In this document: positions 22,213 through 32,524 of the stretch, in pieces
Position numbering within the stretch: position 1 is the stretch's first letter
Layout of the letters: every line of letters begins with the position of its first letter
Assembly: GCF_002902625.1 (NCBI RefSeq)
Contig: NZ_PPRG01000050.1
Coordinates: 1-62,872, forward strand
DNA length: 62,872 nt
Direction of reading: 5' to 3'
DNA from: Staphylococcus devriesei
Lineage (GTDB): Bacteria > Bacillota > Bacilli > Staphylococcales > Staphylococcaceae
The notes under the pieces: generated by a model
Database searches by the model: none
What the model was told of the DNA's origin: nothing
Seen by the model: only the letters and a program-made list of their open reading frames with translations
Translations under genes and position numbers: made by a program

Positions 22213-23145
22213 TTACACCTCTATAACTTCAATTTTTTGGAAAATTTCGTCAAATTTATTTAAATTAATATGACCAGTTTGGCTCTCCATTGCATTTAGC
22301 ATGCCAAACGTATTAGCTTTTCTAAGTAAATCCTTATCAGAATCATGATGAACTAATCCCGATGTAATACCTGCCACTGTTGAATCTCCAGAGCCTACCG
22401 GATTAACTACTTCAATAGTAGGAATGTTTACTTTATAATATGTCTCATTATGTTTAGCGAACGCACCATCGCCACCCAATGAAACGATAATCCATTCTAT
22501 CCCTTCAAAAATAGGTTGATTAACCGCTTCTTTTAAACTTTCAATTTCAGGTGTTACTTTCGTTTGAAGTAATTGAGAAAGTTCGTCGATATTAGGTTTA
22601 ATAACAGTCGGTTTTGTTTCACTTAACAAGACATCCATAAGCGATTGACCAGAACTATCTAACACTGTTGGTATGTGTTTATCATTCGCTAATTGAATAA
22701 TCTTTGCATAATAGTCTGAGTTTAATCCTTTAGGTAAACTACCTGACATGGCGATGGCTTGTACGTCTTTAAATAACTTGTTTAAATGAATTTCAAAGTT
22801 ATATGCTTCATCTTCTGAAATCGTTGGACCTTGTTCCAATATTTCAGTTTGTTGACCTTGGTGTAGTACGGCTATACAGTTTCTTGTTTCACCTTCAATT
22901 TTGAAGAATGAATGATGGATATTATTGTTATTTAGCTGTTGCTCAATAAATTCACCTAATTTTCCACCTAAGAAACCACTAGCTACCACTTCTTCGCCAA
23001 ATTCTGCTAGCACACGTGTAACGTTTAAACCTTTACCACCTGCAGTTTTACTCGTATTGGTTACTCTATTAACAGTATCAAGTTTGAGATTATCTAACTG
23101 ATAAGAAATGTCTATTGAAGGATTTAAAGTTAATGTTAGAATCAT
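22213..23145 (-). CDS. lacC: Tagatose-6-phosphate kinase LacC
   Basis: 310-residue PfkB/ribokinase-family kinase that phosphorylates tagatose-6-phosphate at C1 with ATP. Markers are [12 protein letters not shown] near residue 34 and the C-terminal signature [12 protein letters not shown] near 247, with the catalytic Asp. The ATG at 23145 follows GGGTGGG; an open frame reaching 10 codons further back would overlap lacB and is rejected. Confidence 0.95.
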   Translation of the reverse strand: MILTLTLNPSIDISYQLDNLKLDTVNRVTNTSKTAGGKGLNVTRVLAEFGEEVVASGFLGGKLGEFIEQQLNNNNIHHSFFKIEGETRNCIAVLHQGQQTEILEQGPTISEDEAYNFEIHLNKLFKDVQAIAMSGSLPKGLNSDYYAKIIQLANDKHIPTVLDSSGQSLMDVLLSETKPTVIKPNIDELSQLLQTKVTPEIESLKEAVNQPIFEGIEWIIVSLGGDGAFAKHNETYYKVNIPTIEVVNPVGSGDSTVAGITSGLVHHDSDKDLLRKANTFGMLNAMESQTGHINLNKFDEIFQKIEVIEV

Positions 23146-23158
23146 TGTTGACCCACCC

Positions 23159-23674
23159 TTAGTCGTGATATTCACCTTTGTTCCATTTTTCTAAAAATTC
23201 ATCAAAGAAATGTGGATCTGCTTGTTTATCATCATGTGCTTCTAAATGTTCGATTTTAGCAATTAACTTTTTATTTTCTTCAGTTGGTTTGTATTCAGCT
23301 TTAATAAACGCGTCAACAATATCGAAGAGTAATAACTTACCGATAGTTGCCCCGCCAAAGCTAACCACATTCGCATTTAATTCTTCTTTAGAATATAACG
23401 CGGAAGTCATATCTCTTACTAAAGCTGTTCTAACACCAGGCACTTTATTAGCAGCGTTACTAATACCTACGCCTGTACCACAAATACAAACACCTAAGTC
23501 TGCTTTGCCACTAGTAACTGTTTCGCCTACTTTTTTACCAAAAATAGGATAGTGGGTACGTGTAAAGTCGTAAGTTCCTACGTCTATTACTTCGTATCCT
23601 TCTTCTTTTAAATGTTTAGAAAGTTCCATTTTTACGTCAGTAACAATATGGTCACAACCAATTGCAATTTTCAT
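23159..23674 (-). CDS. lacB: Galactose-6-phosphate isomerase subunit LacB
   Basis: 171-residue RpiB/LacA-LacB family subunit. It begins [15 protein letters not shown] and has the conserved [17 protein letters not shown] segment near residue 67. With LacA it forms the heteromeric isomerase that converts galactose-6-phosphate to tagatose-6-phosphate. It sits 15 bases after lacA and 13 before lacC. Confidence 0.95.
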   Translation of the reverse strand: MKIAIGCDHIVTDVKMELSKHLKEEGYEVIDVGTYDFTRTHYPIFGKKVGETVTSGKADLGVCICGTGVGISNAANKVPGVRTALVRDMTSALYSKEELNANVVSFGGATIGKLLLFDIVDAFIKAEYKPTEENKKLIAKIEHLEAHDDKQADPHFFDEFLEKWNKGEYHD

Positions 23675-23689
23675 TATTTATTCCTCCAA

Positions 23690-24118
23690 TTAACACATTT
23701 TATTTAACATATCTACGCGAATTTGGTGGCGTCCACCATCGTAATGACCATTCACAAATTCTTTTGTTACATTTTTAGCTAATGTATCTCCTACAATTTC
23801 TGAACCCATAGTAATCATGCGTGCATTATTATGACCACGTGTCATGTATGCTGAGCGTTCATCTGAAACTTCAGCAGCAATCATACCTTTTACTTTTGTA
23901 GCAACCATGAAACTACCAGCACCATACGCATCAATGGCGATACCTAAGTTCTCATCATTTTTTTGCACTTCATTAACGACAGCTAAAGTTGAATCAACAA
24001 AATCTAATTCTTTACCTTCAGTTACATCTAGTACATCGTGATTACTTTCTTTTAAAAAGGCTTTAACAACATCTTTGAGTCGTTTGCCAGCTTCATCTGA
24101 ACCAATAATAATTGTCAT
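23690..24118 (-). CDS. lacA: Galactose-6-phosphate isomerase subunit LacA
   Basis: 142-residue RpiB-like subunit, partner of LacB. It has [13 protein letters not shown] at the N-terminus, [13 protein letters not shown] near residue 67 and [13 protein letters not shown] near 97. The ATG at 24118 has AAGGAG 8 bases upstream and gives the same length as S. aureus LacA (from memory). A longer open frame extends into the promoter region and is rejected. It is the first structural gene of the operon. Confidence 0.95.
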   Translation of the reverse strand: MTIIIGSDEAGKRLKDVVKAFLKESNHDVLDVTEGKELDFVDSTLAVVNEVQKNDENLGIAIDAYGAGSFMVATKVKGMIAAEVSDERSAYMTRGHNNARMITMGSEIVGDTLAKNVTKEFVNGHYDGGRHQIRVDMLNKMC

Positions 24119-24168
24119 AGTCATTCTCCTTTTTAGTTGAACGATTTTCACATATATTTCTTTTATAT

Positions 24169-24184
24169 GGAAAAGCGCTTTCAA
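24169..24184 (-). promoter_or_regulatory. cre-like site (CcpA) downstream of the lacA promoter
   Basis: On the minus strand TGAAAGCGCTTTTCCA fits the catabolite-responsive element pattern apart from one or two positions at its 3' side. It begins about 15 bases after the -10, where bound CcpA could block elongation or clearance. Confidence 0.6.
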
Positions 24185-24198
24185 ATCTTTACGCTTAA

Positions 24199-24227
24199 AT
24201 TATAAACATAAATAAACAAATAATCAA
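24199..24227 (-). promoter_or_regulatory. lacA promoter
   Basis: Minus strand: -35 TTGATT (24222-24227), exactly 17 bases, -10 TATAAT (24199-24204). The flanking sequence up to about 24300 repeats TTGTTT/AAACAA motifs, the likely LacR operators, though I cannot define them exactly. Confidence 0.75.
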
Positions 24228-24311
24228 CATTAAATGTTCTAAAGTTGTTTGATAATTAGTTGTTTTAAACAAAATAATAAAAGATTATGTTTAAATAAAC
24301 TTTTATAAACT

Positions 24312-24354
24312 AAAAAATCTCGAAATTGTTTAGTTTCAAACAATCTCGAGATTT
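24312..24354 (-). terminator. Terminator after lacR
   Basis: Long near-perfect inverted repeat with arms AAATCTCGA and TCGAGATTT around GTTTAGTTTCAAAC, followed by six T on the minus strand, 10 bases past the lacR stop. It separates lacR from the lacA promoter. Confidence 0.82.
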
Positions 24355-24364
24355 ATCTATAATT

Positions 24365-25120
24365 TTAATATATTACTTCTGTATGTAATTTTAATTTTTG
24401 CATATTGTCTTTTTCATTATTGTCGATAATAACCGCAGTTAAATCATCTAATTTACAAAGCTCGGTGAAGTCCTCTTTACCAATTTTTGAATCATCTATT
24501 AATAAATAAGTTTCAACAGAACGTTCTAATGCCAGTTGTTGCGTATATGCTTCATCAATTGTTGAAGTTAATACATTAGCCTCTTTGACTCCATTACAAC
24601 TAAAGAACATCTTACTAAAATTTTTCGTTTTAAGTAGTGTATTTGTCATTTCCCCGACAAACGATTCTGTGAGTTCTCTCATTTCTCCGCCTAATAGATA
24701 TACTTTAAAGTCTAGCGATCTTTTCTCAAATAATATCTTAAATACTGGGAAACAGTTGGTAATAATTGTTAGCGATTTATGGTCTATCAATTCTGCTAAA
24801 CATTCAATTGTTGTACCCGGGCCTAGAAAGAGAGTATCTCCTTCTTCAATAAGATTTACTGCTTTACGTGCAACAAGTCGTTTTTCTTCAATATTATGGG
24901 TGTGTTTTTCCTGATGTGATTTCTCTTTAAATTGAAATACTGAGTTACTTCTAGCTCCTCCATGTATCTTAGTAAGTAAACCTTTTTCTTCTAACTCTGC
25001 TAAATCACGTCGTACAGTCATATCCGACACATTTAATTCTTCAACGATTTGATTTGTTCTTACTGTTCCTTTTTGGTTTACAAGCTTGATGATTTCATCT
25101 AAACGATCATATTTATTCAC
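24365..25120 (-). CDS. lacR: Lactose PTS repressor LacR (DeoR family)
   Basis: 251-residue DeoR-family repressor: an N-terminal helix-turn-helix ([17 protein letters not shown] near residue 29) and a C-terminal sugar-phosphate isomerase-like sensor domain ([13 protein letters not shown] near 92). Tagatose-6-phosphate is the inducer in S. aureus. The start is a GTG at 25120 with AGGGGAGTG 9 bases upstream, giving the expected 251 residues; the ATG 7 codons earlier lies within that ribosome site. It is transcribed separately upstream of lacA in the same direction. Confidence 0.93.
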   Translation of the reverse strand: MNKYDRLDEIIKLVNQKGTVRTNQIVEELNVSDMTVRRDLAELEEKGLLTKIHGGARSNSVFQFKEKSHQEKHTHNIEEKRLVARKAVNLIEEGDTLFLGPGTTIECLAELIDHKSLTIITNCFPVFKILFEKRSLDFKVYLLGGEMRELTESFVGEMTNTLLKTKNFSKMFFSCNGVKEANVLTSTIDEAYTQQLALERSVETYLLIDDSKIGKEDFTELCKLDDLTAVIIDNNEKDNMQKLKLHTEVIY

Positions 25121-25410
25121 TTTAATTGTCACTCCCCTCATCTATAATGATTAATTTATTTGTTGAAAATGTTTTCGAAACTTCAATGTCTTAGTTCCTA
25201 AATTTTTACGCACAAATCAATTTTATACTATTAAACGACTGAACTCTAATAATTTATTACTATATCGACATAAAGAGAGATTTAAATAAATGTATTTAAT
25301 ATGAAAATCTAGTAAATATGCTTAAATGTATGTTGTAATAGAAATATACGTATAACATAGATACAGTTTATTAAATTATGGATTTAAATCGTTCTAACGA
25401 GGTGTTAATT

Positions 25411-26142
25411 TTGGAAAATAAAATTGAACAATTAAAAGAAATTGTAGACAAATCAAATCGCATTGTCTTCTTTACAGGAGCAGGTGTTTCTGTGGCCAGT
25501 GGTATTCCGGATTTCCGTTCTATGGGTGGCCTTTTTGATGAAATCTCTAAGGATGGTTATTCACCAGAATATTTATTAAGTATTGATCATTTGAATGATG
25601 ACAAAGAAAGTTTTATCGATTTCTATCATAAACGTTTACTCGTGGCAGATAAAAAACCAAATGTTGTACATGAATGGATTGCTACATTAGAAAAAGAAGG
25701 CAAATCATTAGGCGTCATTACTCAAAATATTGATGGCTTACATGAAGATGCAGGTAGTGAGAATGTTGATGAAATTCATGGTACGCTTAATCGTTTCTAT
25801 TGTATTAGCTGTAACGAGCAGTATTCTAAATCATATGTGATGAAACATGAGTTAAGATATTGCGAAAAATGTGGTGACGTCATTCGACCTGATATTGTCT
25901 TATATGGAGAAATGTTAGACCAACCTACCGTGTTTAGAGCGCTTGATAAAATTCAAAAAGCAGATACAGTGATTGTCTTAGGCTCATCATTAGTAGTACA
26001 ACCTGCAGCAGGATTTATCTCAAACTTTACAGGCGATAACTTAGTTATCATCAATCGCGATAGTACTCCTTACGATAGAGATGCAAGCTTAGTCATTAAT
26101 GAAGACATGACGGATGTAGTTCAAGAAGTCTTTAAAAATTAA
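25411..26142 (+). CDS. cobB: NAD-dependent protein deacylase, Sir2 family
   Basis: 243-residue class U/III sirtuin. Features are the NAD-binding motif GAGVSVASGIPDFRS near residue 24, TQNIDGLH near 102, catalytic His in EIHGT near 122, and a four-Cys zinc site (C-x2-C near 130, C-x2-C near 151). I chose the TTG at 25411, with GAGGTG 6 bases before; the upstream ATG at 25378 has no ribosome site. It removes acyl groups from lysines using NAD. It is monocistronic and ends at a hairpin. Confidence 0.88.
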   Translation: MENKIEQLKEIVDKSNRIVFFTGAGVSVASGIPDFRSMGGLFDEISKDGYSPEYLLSIDHLNDDKESFIDFYHKRLLVADKKPNVVHEWIATLEKEGKSLGVITQNIDGLHEDAGSENVDEIHGTLNRFYCISCNEQYSKSYVMKHELRYCEKCGDVIRPDIVLYGEMLDQPTVFRALDKIQKADTVIVLGSSLVVQPAAGFISNFTGDNLVIINRDSTPYDRDASLVINEDMTDVVQEVFKN

Positions 26143-26152
26143 TAAAGATCAA

Positions 26153-26179
26153 TAGCTAGTGGTGATGAAGCCACTAGCT
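26153..26179 (+). terminator. Terminator after cobB
   Basis: Stem TAGCTAGTGG/CCACTAGCT around 8 bases, followed by TTATTTTTG on the plus strand, 10 bases after the stop. Confidence 0.8.
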
Positions 26180-26191
26180 TATTTTTGTGTG

Positions 26192-26229
26192 ATAAAAAAA
26201 CACTCCTTGAAAGATTCCAAGAAGTGTTG
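26192..26229 (-). terminator. Terminator after rpsI
   Basis: Stem AACACT-CTTG (26199-26210 with 26217-26229, one mismatch) and a run of seven T on the minus strand. Between it and rpsI (26230-26313) are two small hairpins and no gene. Confidence 0.8.
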
Positions 26230-26313
26230 TAAACGTATATTTAGTTGAACACAAATTGCTGACGCAATTTGCGGACTCCATCTGTAAGCAAGTAAACTTG
26301 CAACAGCTGCAAC

Positions 26314-26706
26314 CTAACGTTTTGAGAATTGTGGTGAACGACGTGCTTTTTTAAGACCTGGTTTTTTACGTTCTTTCATACGTGGGTCACGAGTTAATAG
26401 ACCTGCGCGTTTTAAAGAACCTCTGTATTCAGGATCAGCCTCTAATAATGCACGAGCGATACCATGACGGATAGCTTGAGCTTGTCCAGTGAAACCGCCA
26501 CCGTGTACATTTACTAATACATCGTAGTTACCTTTAGTTTCTGTAACATCGAATGGTTGGTTTAAGTCTAAGATTAATGATTCAAATGGTAAGTAGTCAC
26601 GTACGTCACGTTCGTTAACAGTGATATTACCTTCACCTGGTACTAAACGTACACGTGCTACTGAGTTTTTACGACGGCCTGTGCCTCTATATTCAACTTG
26701 TGCCAA
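26314..26706 (-). CDS. rpsI: 30S ribosomal protein S9
   Basis: 130 residues with the universal S9 features: [16 protein letters not shown] at the N-terminus, [20 protein letters not shown] near residue 68 and the basic C-terminal tail ending SPQFSKR that reaches the P-site tRNA. It follows rplM by 19 bases; S13-L13 pairing of rplM-rpsI is the standard bacterial arrangement. Confidence 0.98.
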   Translation of the reverse strand: MAQVEYRGTGRRKNSVARVRLVPGEGNITVNERDVRDYLPFESLILDLNQPFDVTETKGNYDVLVNVHGGGFTGQAQAIRHGIARALLEADPEYRGSLKRAGLLTRDPRMKERKKPGLKKARRSPQFSKR

Positions 26707-26725
26707 TGTAATTTCCTCCTTCTAA

Positions 26726-27163
26726 TTAACCACGTAACTCGTAGTTTTCTGGTTGTTGTGCAGCGTGTGGATGTTCAGCGCCACCGTATACAAATAATTT
26801 TTTACCTTGTTTTTCACCTAAACGTGAGCTTGGTAACATTCCTTTGATAGAAGTTTCAAGTAAACGTTCTGGGTTATTACGTTTTAATTCACCAGCAGTT
26901 ACTGATTTGATACCGCCTGGGTGATTTGAGTGACGATAGTAAATTTTATCTGATTCTTTTTTACCAGTTAATTCGATTTTTGAAGCGTTGATGATGATTA
27001 CATAGTCACCAGTGTCAACGTGTGGTGTATAAGTTACTTTATTTTTACCGCGTAAGATAGATGCTACTTCTGATGATAAACGACCTAATGTTTGGCCTTC
27101 AGCATCAATAACATACCATTTGCGCTCAATGTTTGATTCATTTGCCATAAATGTTTGACGCAT
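26726..27163 (-). CDS. rplM: 50S ribosomal protein L13
   Basis: 145 residues, with [18 protein letters not shown] near residue 14, YRHSNHPGG near 77 and KGMLP near 107, all diagnostic of L13, an early-assembly 50S protein. It begins at ATG 27163 behind AGGAGG, as in S. aureus (from memory), and follows a structured leader. It is co-transcribed with rpsI. Confidence 0.98.
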   Translation of the reverse strand: MRQTFMANESNIERKWYVIDAEGQTLGRLSSEVASILRGKNKVTYTPHVDTGDYVIIINASKIELTGKKESDKIYYRHSNHPGGIKSVTAGELKRNNPERLLETSIKGMLPSSRLGEKQGKKLFVYGGAEHPHAAQQPENYELRG

Positions 27164-27290
27164 AATAATTGTCCTCCTAAAAATAAATGCTTCGTCTTAG
27201 ATTGTAGATGTTCATTGCAGTCGAACCTACAGATGAAATCTACAATCCGGTATTTCTGTTACGATTTCAAAGCGTAAATGTTCATTTATT
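27164..27290 (-). ncRNA. L13 (rplM) mRNA leader
   Basis: The untranslated region before rplM contains a perfect 10-bp stem, GATTGTAGAT (27238-27247 in minus-strand order) with ATCTACAATC (27200-27209), closing a 28-base inner region with further pairing. This is the position and shape of the Firmicutes L13 leader, thought to mediate autoregulation by the ribosomal protein. The boundaries are approximate. The rest of the gap to truA shows only promoter-like AT-rich sequence. Confidence 0.65.
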
Positions 27291-27413
27291 TTATTCCTGT
27301 ATAATCTGCTTATATATCTTGTAACATAATAAGTTTCCGGGGCTTATCATGGGGTGATATAAAACAATACCGTTAACTATGTTATATTTTATCAAGGGTT
27401 TTGTCAATGCAAA

Positions 27414-28217
27414 TCAGTCATTTTGTAATGATTTTTTACGATGAATTTTTATATCGCTTCCAAAGTCTTGAACTAAAGCTTCTGGGTCTAAATAAATCTT
27501 TTCTAAATAAAGACCTTCTGCCGGTGCTGTAAAGGGAACGTTGTCTCGATTCTTCTCTACTAGAAGTTGCTGTACTTCCTCTGGTTGACGCTTCCCTTTT
27601 CCAACTTCAATTAAAAATGCTACAAGTACGCGGACCATATTATATAAAAATCCGGAACCTGTAACGATGTAATCAAAGCCTTCTTCCGTTCTAATAATCT
27701 CACTTTGATACAATGTACGTTCCTTACTTTCCACTTCTGTCTTCTGAGAACAGAATCCAGTAAAATCATGTGTGCCAATAAAGTATTGCGCTGCTTGATT
27801 CATTCGATCTAAATCTAAATCTTCCTTAATAAATGTCTTTAAACCACTTTCAAAAGGATTCCGATGTTCAGATTGATAAACTTTGTAACGGTATGTTTTA
27901 CCTACACAGTCATAGCGACAATGAAAATCATCACTAACTTCTTCCACATCGTTAACATAGATGTCATCAGGTAACGCACTATTCATTGCATACTTCCATT
28001 GCTTCGGCGCAATGTTCAAGTCAGTATCAAAGTGAAAATACTGTTCATAAGCATGAACACCCCGATCTGTACGACTTGATGGATGAATGCGAACATGACG
28101 ACGATGCATACGCTTTAAAATTTTCTCGAATTGTTGTTGTACAGTACGTCCTTGTTGTTGAATTTGAAAACCAAGGAATTGATTACCTTGATATGAGATA
28201 TTAACTAGTATACGCAC
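27414..28217 (-). CDS. truA: tRNA pseudouridine(38-40) synthase TruA
   Basis: 267-residue TruA-family enzyme with the catalytic Asp in [10 protein letters not shown] near residue 53 and conserved YRYKVY and GFLYNMVR segments. It isomerises uridines 38-40 in the anticodon arm. The start is the GTG at 28217 ([11 protein letters not shown]), with GGAGTG 7 bases before; the TTG five codons upstream overlaps ecfT. It is the last gene of the ecfA1-ecfA2-ecfT-truA group. Confidence 0.95.
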   Translation of the reverse strand: MRILVNISYQGNQFLGFQIQQQGRTVQQQFEKILKRMHRRHVRIHPSSRTDRGVHAYEQYFHFDTDLNIAPKQWKYAMNSALPDDIYVNDVEEVSDDFHCRYDCVGKTYRYKVYQSEHRNPFESGLKTFIKEDLDLDRMNQAAQYFIGTHDFTGFCSQKTEVESKERTLYQSEIIRTEEGFDYIVTGSGFLYNMVRVLVAFLIEVGKGKRQPEEVQQLLVEKNRDNVPFTAPAEGLYLEKIYLDPEALVQDFGSDIKIHRKKSLQND

Positions 28218-28221
28218 TCTA

Positions 28222-29028
28222 TTACACTCCAATATATTTTAGTACAAATAGCACAATAGCTATAGGTATGATGCTTAATAAGCACATTGTGTCATTTAAA
28301 CGCCATTCTAGCTTTCTATAACTTGTTCTTTGAGTATCCGCATCATAACCCCTTACTTCCATCGCAATTGCTAATTCCTCTGCTCTCTGAAAAGCAGAAA
28401 TAAACAATGGAATCATAAGAGGTAGAAATGCTTTAATACGTGTCATTAAACTTCCTGAACTAATTTCAGAGCCACGTGATTTTTGAGCTAAGATAATTTT
28501 ATCTAGTTCATCCATTAACGTTGGGATAAATCTTAAAGCTATCGACATAATCATACTTAATTGATGAACAGGTACTTTAACCCATTTAAGTGGGGTCATA
28601 AGTTTCTCAAATGCATCAGTTAAATCTATAGGACTCGTTGAGAGCGTCATAATCGTAGCTATCATTACTATTGTAATTAATCTCAATGAAATAAAGATGC
28701 CTTCTAATATACCAATACTATCTATTTTAATAAAACCGAAATCTACTAATCTCGTACCACCATGAGTAAAAAATACATGCATTAAAAAGGTAAAGATTAG
28801 AAAGATAAAGATTGGCGTTAATCCTTTAATTAGAAACCAAAATTTAATTTTGGCTAGCATCATGAATGACAGAATAAGTAATAGAATCCAACCGAATGTT
28901 GCAAATGAGTGAGCAAAGAATATAAGAATAATAAATAGAAATACAAATATCACTTTGCCACGAGGATCTAAATTGTGTATGACTGAATCATTAGGCAAAT
29001 AACGACCAATAATGAGTTTATTCTTCAT
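28222..29028 (-). CDS. ecfT: ECF transporter transmembrane protein EcfT
   Basis: 268-residue shared transmembrane component of group II energy-coupling-factor vitamin transporters. It has five or six hydrophobic segments and the two Ala/Arg-Gly coupling-helix motifs, AQKSRGSE near residue 160 and MEVRGYD near 220, that contact the ATPases. It overlaps ecfA2 by 11 bases. S-components for individual vitamins would be encoded elsewhere. Confidence 0.94.
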   Translation of the reverse strand: MKNKLIIGRYLPNDSVIHNLDPRGKVIFVFLFIILIFFAHSFATFGWILLLILSFMMLAKIKFWFLIKGLTPIFIFLIFTFLMHVFFTHGGTRLVDFGFIKIDSIGILEGIFISLRLITIVMIATIMTLSTSPIDLTDAFEKLMTPLKWVKVPVHQLSMIMSIALRFIPTLMDELDKIILAQKSRGSEISSGSLMTRIKAFLPLMIPLFISAFQRAEELAIAMEVRGYDADTQRTSYRKLEWRLNDTMCLLSIIPIAIVLFVLKYIGV

Positions 29029-29881
29029 GATGTTGCCACTCCCGATACATTGTTACAAATTCCTCTTCAGTTAATGCTACATCTTTTAATTTAGTATGAT
29101 ATTTATCTTCAAAATCACGTTGTAATTGAACGATGTCTGGTAAAGTAATATGCCATTCTTCGAGTCGACTAGCTTGTTTAAATAATTGTTTAGGGGAAAC
29201 TTGTTCTAAAACGCTTCCCTCTTTCATAACAATAATTTCTTCAGCATAATTAGCGACATCGTTCATATCATGTGAAACTAGGATAATGGTTTTATGATGT
29301 TCTTTTTGAACTTTTTTAAATAATTTCATTACTTGTTGACGACTTTTGGGATCTAGACCTGCAGTAGGTTCATCTAGAATGATTACATCTGGGTCCATTG
29401 CAAGTATTGAGACAATAGCTATTTTACGCATTTGCCCACCAGACATTTGAAATGGTGATAAGTCCATAATATTATTAGGGAAGCCTAGTTCAATAAACAA
29501 GTCCAATGCACGTGCTTTTACTTTCTCAACATCCATACCAAAGTTCTTAGGTCCAAATTCAATTTCTCTTTCAATATTATCTTCAAATAATTGAGACTCT
29601 GGAAATTGAAATACTAAACCTACATTTTGACGGAGAGCACGTATATACTTATCTTTTGTTTTGGCTACGATAGTTATATCATCATGCTCAATACTACCTT
29701 GTGTGGGTTTTAGTAGTCCATTGAGATGTTGTATTAACGTAGACTTTCCACTACCAGTCTGTCCAACAATCGCATAATATTTTCCTTGTTCTATTGTAAG
29801 GTTGATATGTTTTAAAGCTTCATATTCATAGGGCGTGCCTTTTTGATAGGTATAAGAAACATCGTTAAAAGTAATAGTCAT
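29018..29881 (-). CDS. ecfA2: ECF transporter ATPase EcfA2
   Basis: 287-residue ABC ATPase with Walker [10 protein letters not shown] near residue 40, signature MSGGQMRK near 145, Walker B VIILDEPT near 166 and H-loop VSHDM near 202. It pairs with EcfA1 to power vitamin uptake. It overlaps ecfA1 by 4 bases and ecfT by 11, indicating tight coupling. Confidence 0.94.
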   Translation of the reverse strand: MTITFNDVSYTYQKGTPYEYEALKHINLTIEQGKYYAIVGQTGSGKSTLIQHLNGLLKPTQGSIEHDDITIVAKTKDKYIRALRQNVGLVFQFPESQLFEDNIEREIEFGPKNFGMDVEKVKARALDLFIELGFPNNIMDLSPFQMSGGQMRKIAIVSILAMDPDVIILDEPTAGLDPKSRQQVMKLFKKVQKEHHKTIILVSHDMNDVANYAEEIIVMKEGSVLEQVSPKQLFKQASRLEEWHITLPDIVQLQRDFEDKYHTKLKDVALTEEEFVTMYREWQHHEE

Positions 29882-30690
29882 AATTTATCTACCAACCTTT
29901 CATAGGTAGTGTATTGATCATCAAAACCTAAGAGTTGGTTCATTTTCATAGAGAAAGGTAAGTCTAACCCAATATTGTTCAAACTATCAATATCTTTAAA
30001 AATCGTTTCAGGTTTACCTTCTTTAAAGACTTTCCCTTGGTTCATCACTATGATGTGGTCGCCTTCCATAGCTTCAGTTAGGTCATGTGTGATAGAAATA
30101 ATCGTAACGTCTTTATGCTTCTTTACTTTACGTATTAATTCAAGTAGTGATTGCTTAGCTTGAGGGTCAAGCATCGATGTTGCTTCATCTAAGATGATTA
30201 CAGTAGGACTAAGCGCTAAGACACCTGCAATCGCTACACGTTGTTTCTGACCACCTGAGAGCGACTGTGGCTCATATTCAGCATAATCAGTCATTCCTAC
30301 GTCTTTTAAGGACTGAGCCACAATTTCCTGCATCTCTTCATATGGGACTAAATGATTTTCTAGACCAAACGCCACATCATATTTAACGATGGAACCCACA
30401 AATTGATTTTCCGGATTTTGAAAAACAATACCTATATGGTTACGTATTTTTTTAAGATTGTCAGGTGTAATTGGCATGTTGTCAAAAAATATTTGTCCTT
30501 TAGTAGCCGTCTCAATCCCTACGATGAGTTTCGCAATAGTAGATTTGCCTGAACCATTGTGACCAACAATAGAGATCCATTGATTTTTAGGTATTTTAAA
30601 AGAAACATCTTCAAGAGTGAAGGCTGCGTCTTCTTGGTACTGAAAGTCAATATTCTTTAATTCTATAATAGTTAATTGATTAGCCTCCAC
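29878..30690 (-). CDS. ecfA1: ECF transporter ATPase EcfA1
   Basis: 270-residue ABC ATPase: Walker [10 protein letters not shown] near residue 43, signature LSGGQKQR near 143, Walker B VIILDEAT near 164, H-loop ITHD near 201. The start is a GTG at 30690 with AGGAGGG upstream. It heads the ecfA1-ecfA2-ecfT-truA operon, separated from rplQ by a 414-base structured gap. Confidence 0.94.
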   Translation of the reverse strand: MEANQLTIIELKNIDFQYQEDAAFTLEDVSFKIPKNQWISIVGHNGSGKSTIAKLIVGIETATKGQIFFDNMPITPDNLKKIRNHIGIVFQNPENQFVGSIVKYDVAFGLENHLVPYEEMQEIVAQSLKDVGMTDYAEYEPQSLSGGQKQRVAIAGVLALSPTVIILDEATSMLDPQAKQSLLELIRKVKKHKDVTIISITHDLTEAMEGDHIIVMNQGKVFKEGKPETIFKDIDSLNNIGLDLPFSMKMNQLLGFDDQYTTYERLVDKL

Positions 30691-30829
30691 GATGTTCCCT
30701 CCTAAAATAATTTACTTATATATTTTACATGATAATTAACATTCTGTATATCTGTGTTAAGAGATTGCGCTTCAAACGATGACTTAATGTTATACATGGA
30801 GCCATAATATGAAACATTTATATAAAATG

Positions 30830-30868
30830 AGGCGTAGAGAGTATTCGCATTGAATCTTCTCTACGCCT
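30830..30868 (-). terminator. Hairpin terminator between rplQ and ecfA1
   Basis: Perfect 11-bp stem AGGCGTAGAGA/TCTCTACGCCT (30830-30840 with 30858-30868) with a T-containing tail (CATTTTATAT) on the minus strand. It is one of several hairpins in the gap. Confidence 0.68.
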
Positions 30869-30908
30869 ATGGATTAGGATTTATCTCCTAAAATCTATAA
30901 TACATTTT

Positions 30909-30940
30909 AAAGTAAGATACTAAACACGTAACTTACTTTA
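30909..30940 (-). other. Hairpin in the rplQ-ecfA1 gap
   Basis: Perfect 8-bp stem AAAGTAAG/CTTACTTT (arms 30909-30916 and 30933-30940) with a 16-base loop, between the interleaved stems after rplQ and the downstream terminator. It could be an additional terminator or a processing site. Confidence 0.45.
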
Positions 30941-30945
30941 AAACT

Positions 30946-31014
30946 AAAAAAGCGCGCACCCCATCATATTTTAGTTGAGTTCACGCTTTTTGATAATATT
31001 TAATTGATGGGGCA
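30946..31014 (-). terminator. Interleaved stems after rplQ: terminator with a competing stem
   Basis: Stem A pairs AAAAAGCG (30947-30954) with CGCTTTTT (30984-30991); on the minus strand its 3' arm ends in a T tract, so it is the likely terminator of the ribosomal cluster. Stem B pairs CCCCATCA (30959-30966) with TGATGGGG (31005-31012). The order is A1-B1-A2-B2, so the stems cannot nest: they exclude each other or form a pseudoknot. A further hairpin lies just upstream near 31025-31055. Confidence 0.6.
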
Positions 31015-31104
31015 CTCTGAGCTAGACAATATCTGTATGTGGCAGACATTATCGTTGCACTCATTTGCTTTAGATATAAGTAGTAAGTGTATTTATAAGT
31101 TGAA

Positions 31105-31476
31105 TTAATCTACTAATTCGATGATAACTGATTCAGCACCGTCTCCGCGACGAGGACCTACTTTAAGAATACGAGTGTAACCACCTTGACGTTCTGTATA
31201 ACGTTCAGCAATTTCACCGAATAATTTTTGAAGTGCAGTTTGTGTAGTTTCGTCTTCGTTTAAAATTTCAACGTTACGTAATGTTTTAGCAGCATTACGA
31301 CGAGAAGCTAAATCTCCTTTTTTACCTAAAGTGATTAATTTCTCAACAACACTACGAACTTCTTTCGCACGAGCTTCTGTAGTTTCAATGCGTTCACTAA
31401 CGATAAGTGAAGTAGCTAAGTCACGTAACATAGCTTTACGTTGATCAGAAGTACGACCTAATTTTCTGTAACCCAT
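31105..31476 (-). CDS. rplQ: 50S ribosomal protein L17
   Basis: 123 residues beginning [20 protein letters not shown], the L17 hallmark, followed by the [10 protein letters not shown] segment near residue 33 and a C-terminal GGYTRI. It is the short Firmicutes form without an extension. It is the last gene of the S10-spc-alpha cluster, 21 bases after rpoA. Confidence 0.98.
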   Translation of the reverse strand: MGYRKLGRTSDQRKAMLRDLATSLIVSERIETTEARAKEVRSVVEKLITLGKKGDLASRRNAAKTLRNVEILNEDETTQTALQKLFGEIAERYTERQGGYTRILKVGPRRGDGAESVIIELVD

Positions 31477-31497
31477 GAGTTGACCTCCTTTAACTTA

Positions 31498-32442
31498 TTA
31501 ATCTTCTTTTCTTAAACCTAATCCTAAATCTTCTAATTTATATTTAACTTCTTCAAGAGATTTACGACCTAAATTACGCACTTTCATCATATCAGCTTCA
31601 GATTTGTCAGCTAATTCTTGAACAGAATTGATTCCTGCGCGTTTTAAACAGTTGTATGAACGTACTGATAAATCTAATTCTTCAATAGACATTTCAAGTA
31701 CTTTTTCTTTTTGGTCTTCTTCTTTTTCAATCATGATTTCAGCATTTTGTGCTTCATCAGTAAGACCTACAAAAATATTTAAATGTTCAGTCATGATCTT
31801 AGCCGCTAATGATACTGACTCTTGAGGAGTTATTGAACCATTAGTCCAAACATCTAAAGTTAATTTATCAAAATCACTACTTTGACCTACACGTGTATTT
31901 TCAACTGTATAGTTTACACGTTCTACAGGTGAATATAGTGAATCAACAGGAATTACACCAATTGGTAAATCACTAGTATTATTTTGTTCTGCTAGTGCGT
32001 AACCTCTACCCTTATTAGCAACTAGACGAATTTTTAAATGTCCACCTTTAGACACTGTTGCGATTTTAAGTTCTGGATTTAGAACTTCAACATCACTATC
32101 ATGAGTAATGTCACTTGCAGTTACTTCGCCTTCATCTCGAACATCGATTTCTAATATTTTATCTTCTTCAGAATAGATCTTAAGCGCTAATTTTTTGATG
32201 TTCATAATAATTGTAGAAACATCTTCAACAACGTTATCTATAGCTGAGAATTCGTGTAAAACACCTTCGATTTCAATGTACTTAACGGCTGCACCTGGTA
32301 ATGAAGATAGTAGGATACGACGTAAGGAGTTTCCTAGTGTAGTACCGTAGCCACGCTCAAGTGGTTCAACAACGAACTTACCGAATTTAGCATCTTCACT
32401 AATTTCAATTGTCTCAATTCTAGGTTTTTCAATTTCTATCAT
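31498..32442 (-). CDS. rpoA: RNA polymerase subunit alpha
   Basis: 314-residue alpha subunit. The N-terminal assembly domain (about 1-228) has [17 protein letters not shown] near residue 31. A glutamate-rich linker and the C-terminal DNA- and activator-binding domain (about 245-314, [26 protein letters not shown]) follow. The ATG at 32442 has AAGGAGG 10 bases before; the TTG two codons earlier is not used. Confidence 0.98.
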   Translation of the reverse strand: MIEIEKPRIETIEISEDAKFGKFVVEPLERGYGTTLGNSLRRILLSSLPGAAVKYIEIEGVLHEFSAIDNVVEDVSTIIMNIKKLALKIYSEEDKILEIDVRDEGEVTASDITHDSDVEVLNPELKIATVSKGGHLKIRLVANKGRGYALAEQNNTSDLPIGVIPVDSLYSPVERVNYTVENTRVGQSSDFDKLTLDVWTNGSITPQESVSLAAKIMTEHLNIFVGLTDEAQNAEIMIEKEEDQKEKVLEMSIEELDLSVRSYNCLKRAGINSVQELADKSEADMMKVRNLGRKSLEEVKYKLEDLGLGLRKED

Positions 32443-32524
32443 TTGCAAAAATCCTCCTTAATTACGTCGACTTAATTTTAAACTGTTTCGCTCAGTGACC
32501 TGTAACAATAACAAACTTAAAAAA

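Noticed and set aside
25165-25185. Possible cre site upstream of lacR (TTGAAAATGTTTTCGA)
   Set aside because: The central CG of the consensus is missing, so it is too weak to call.
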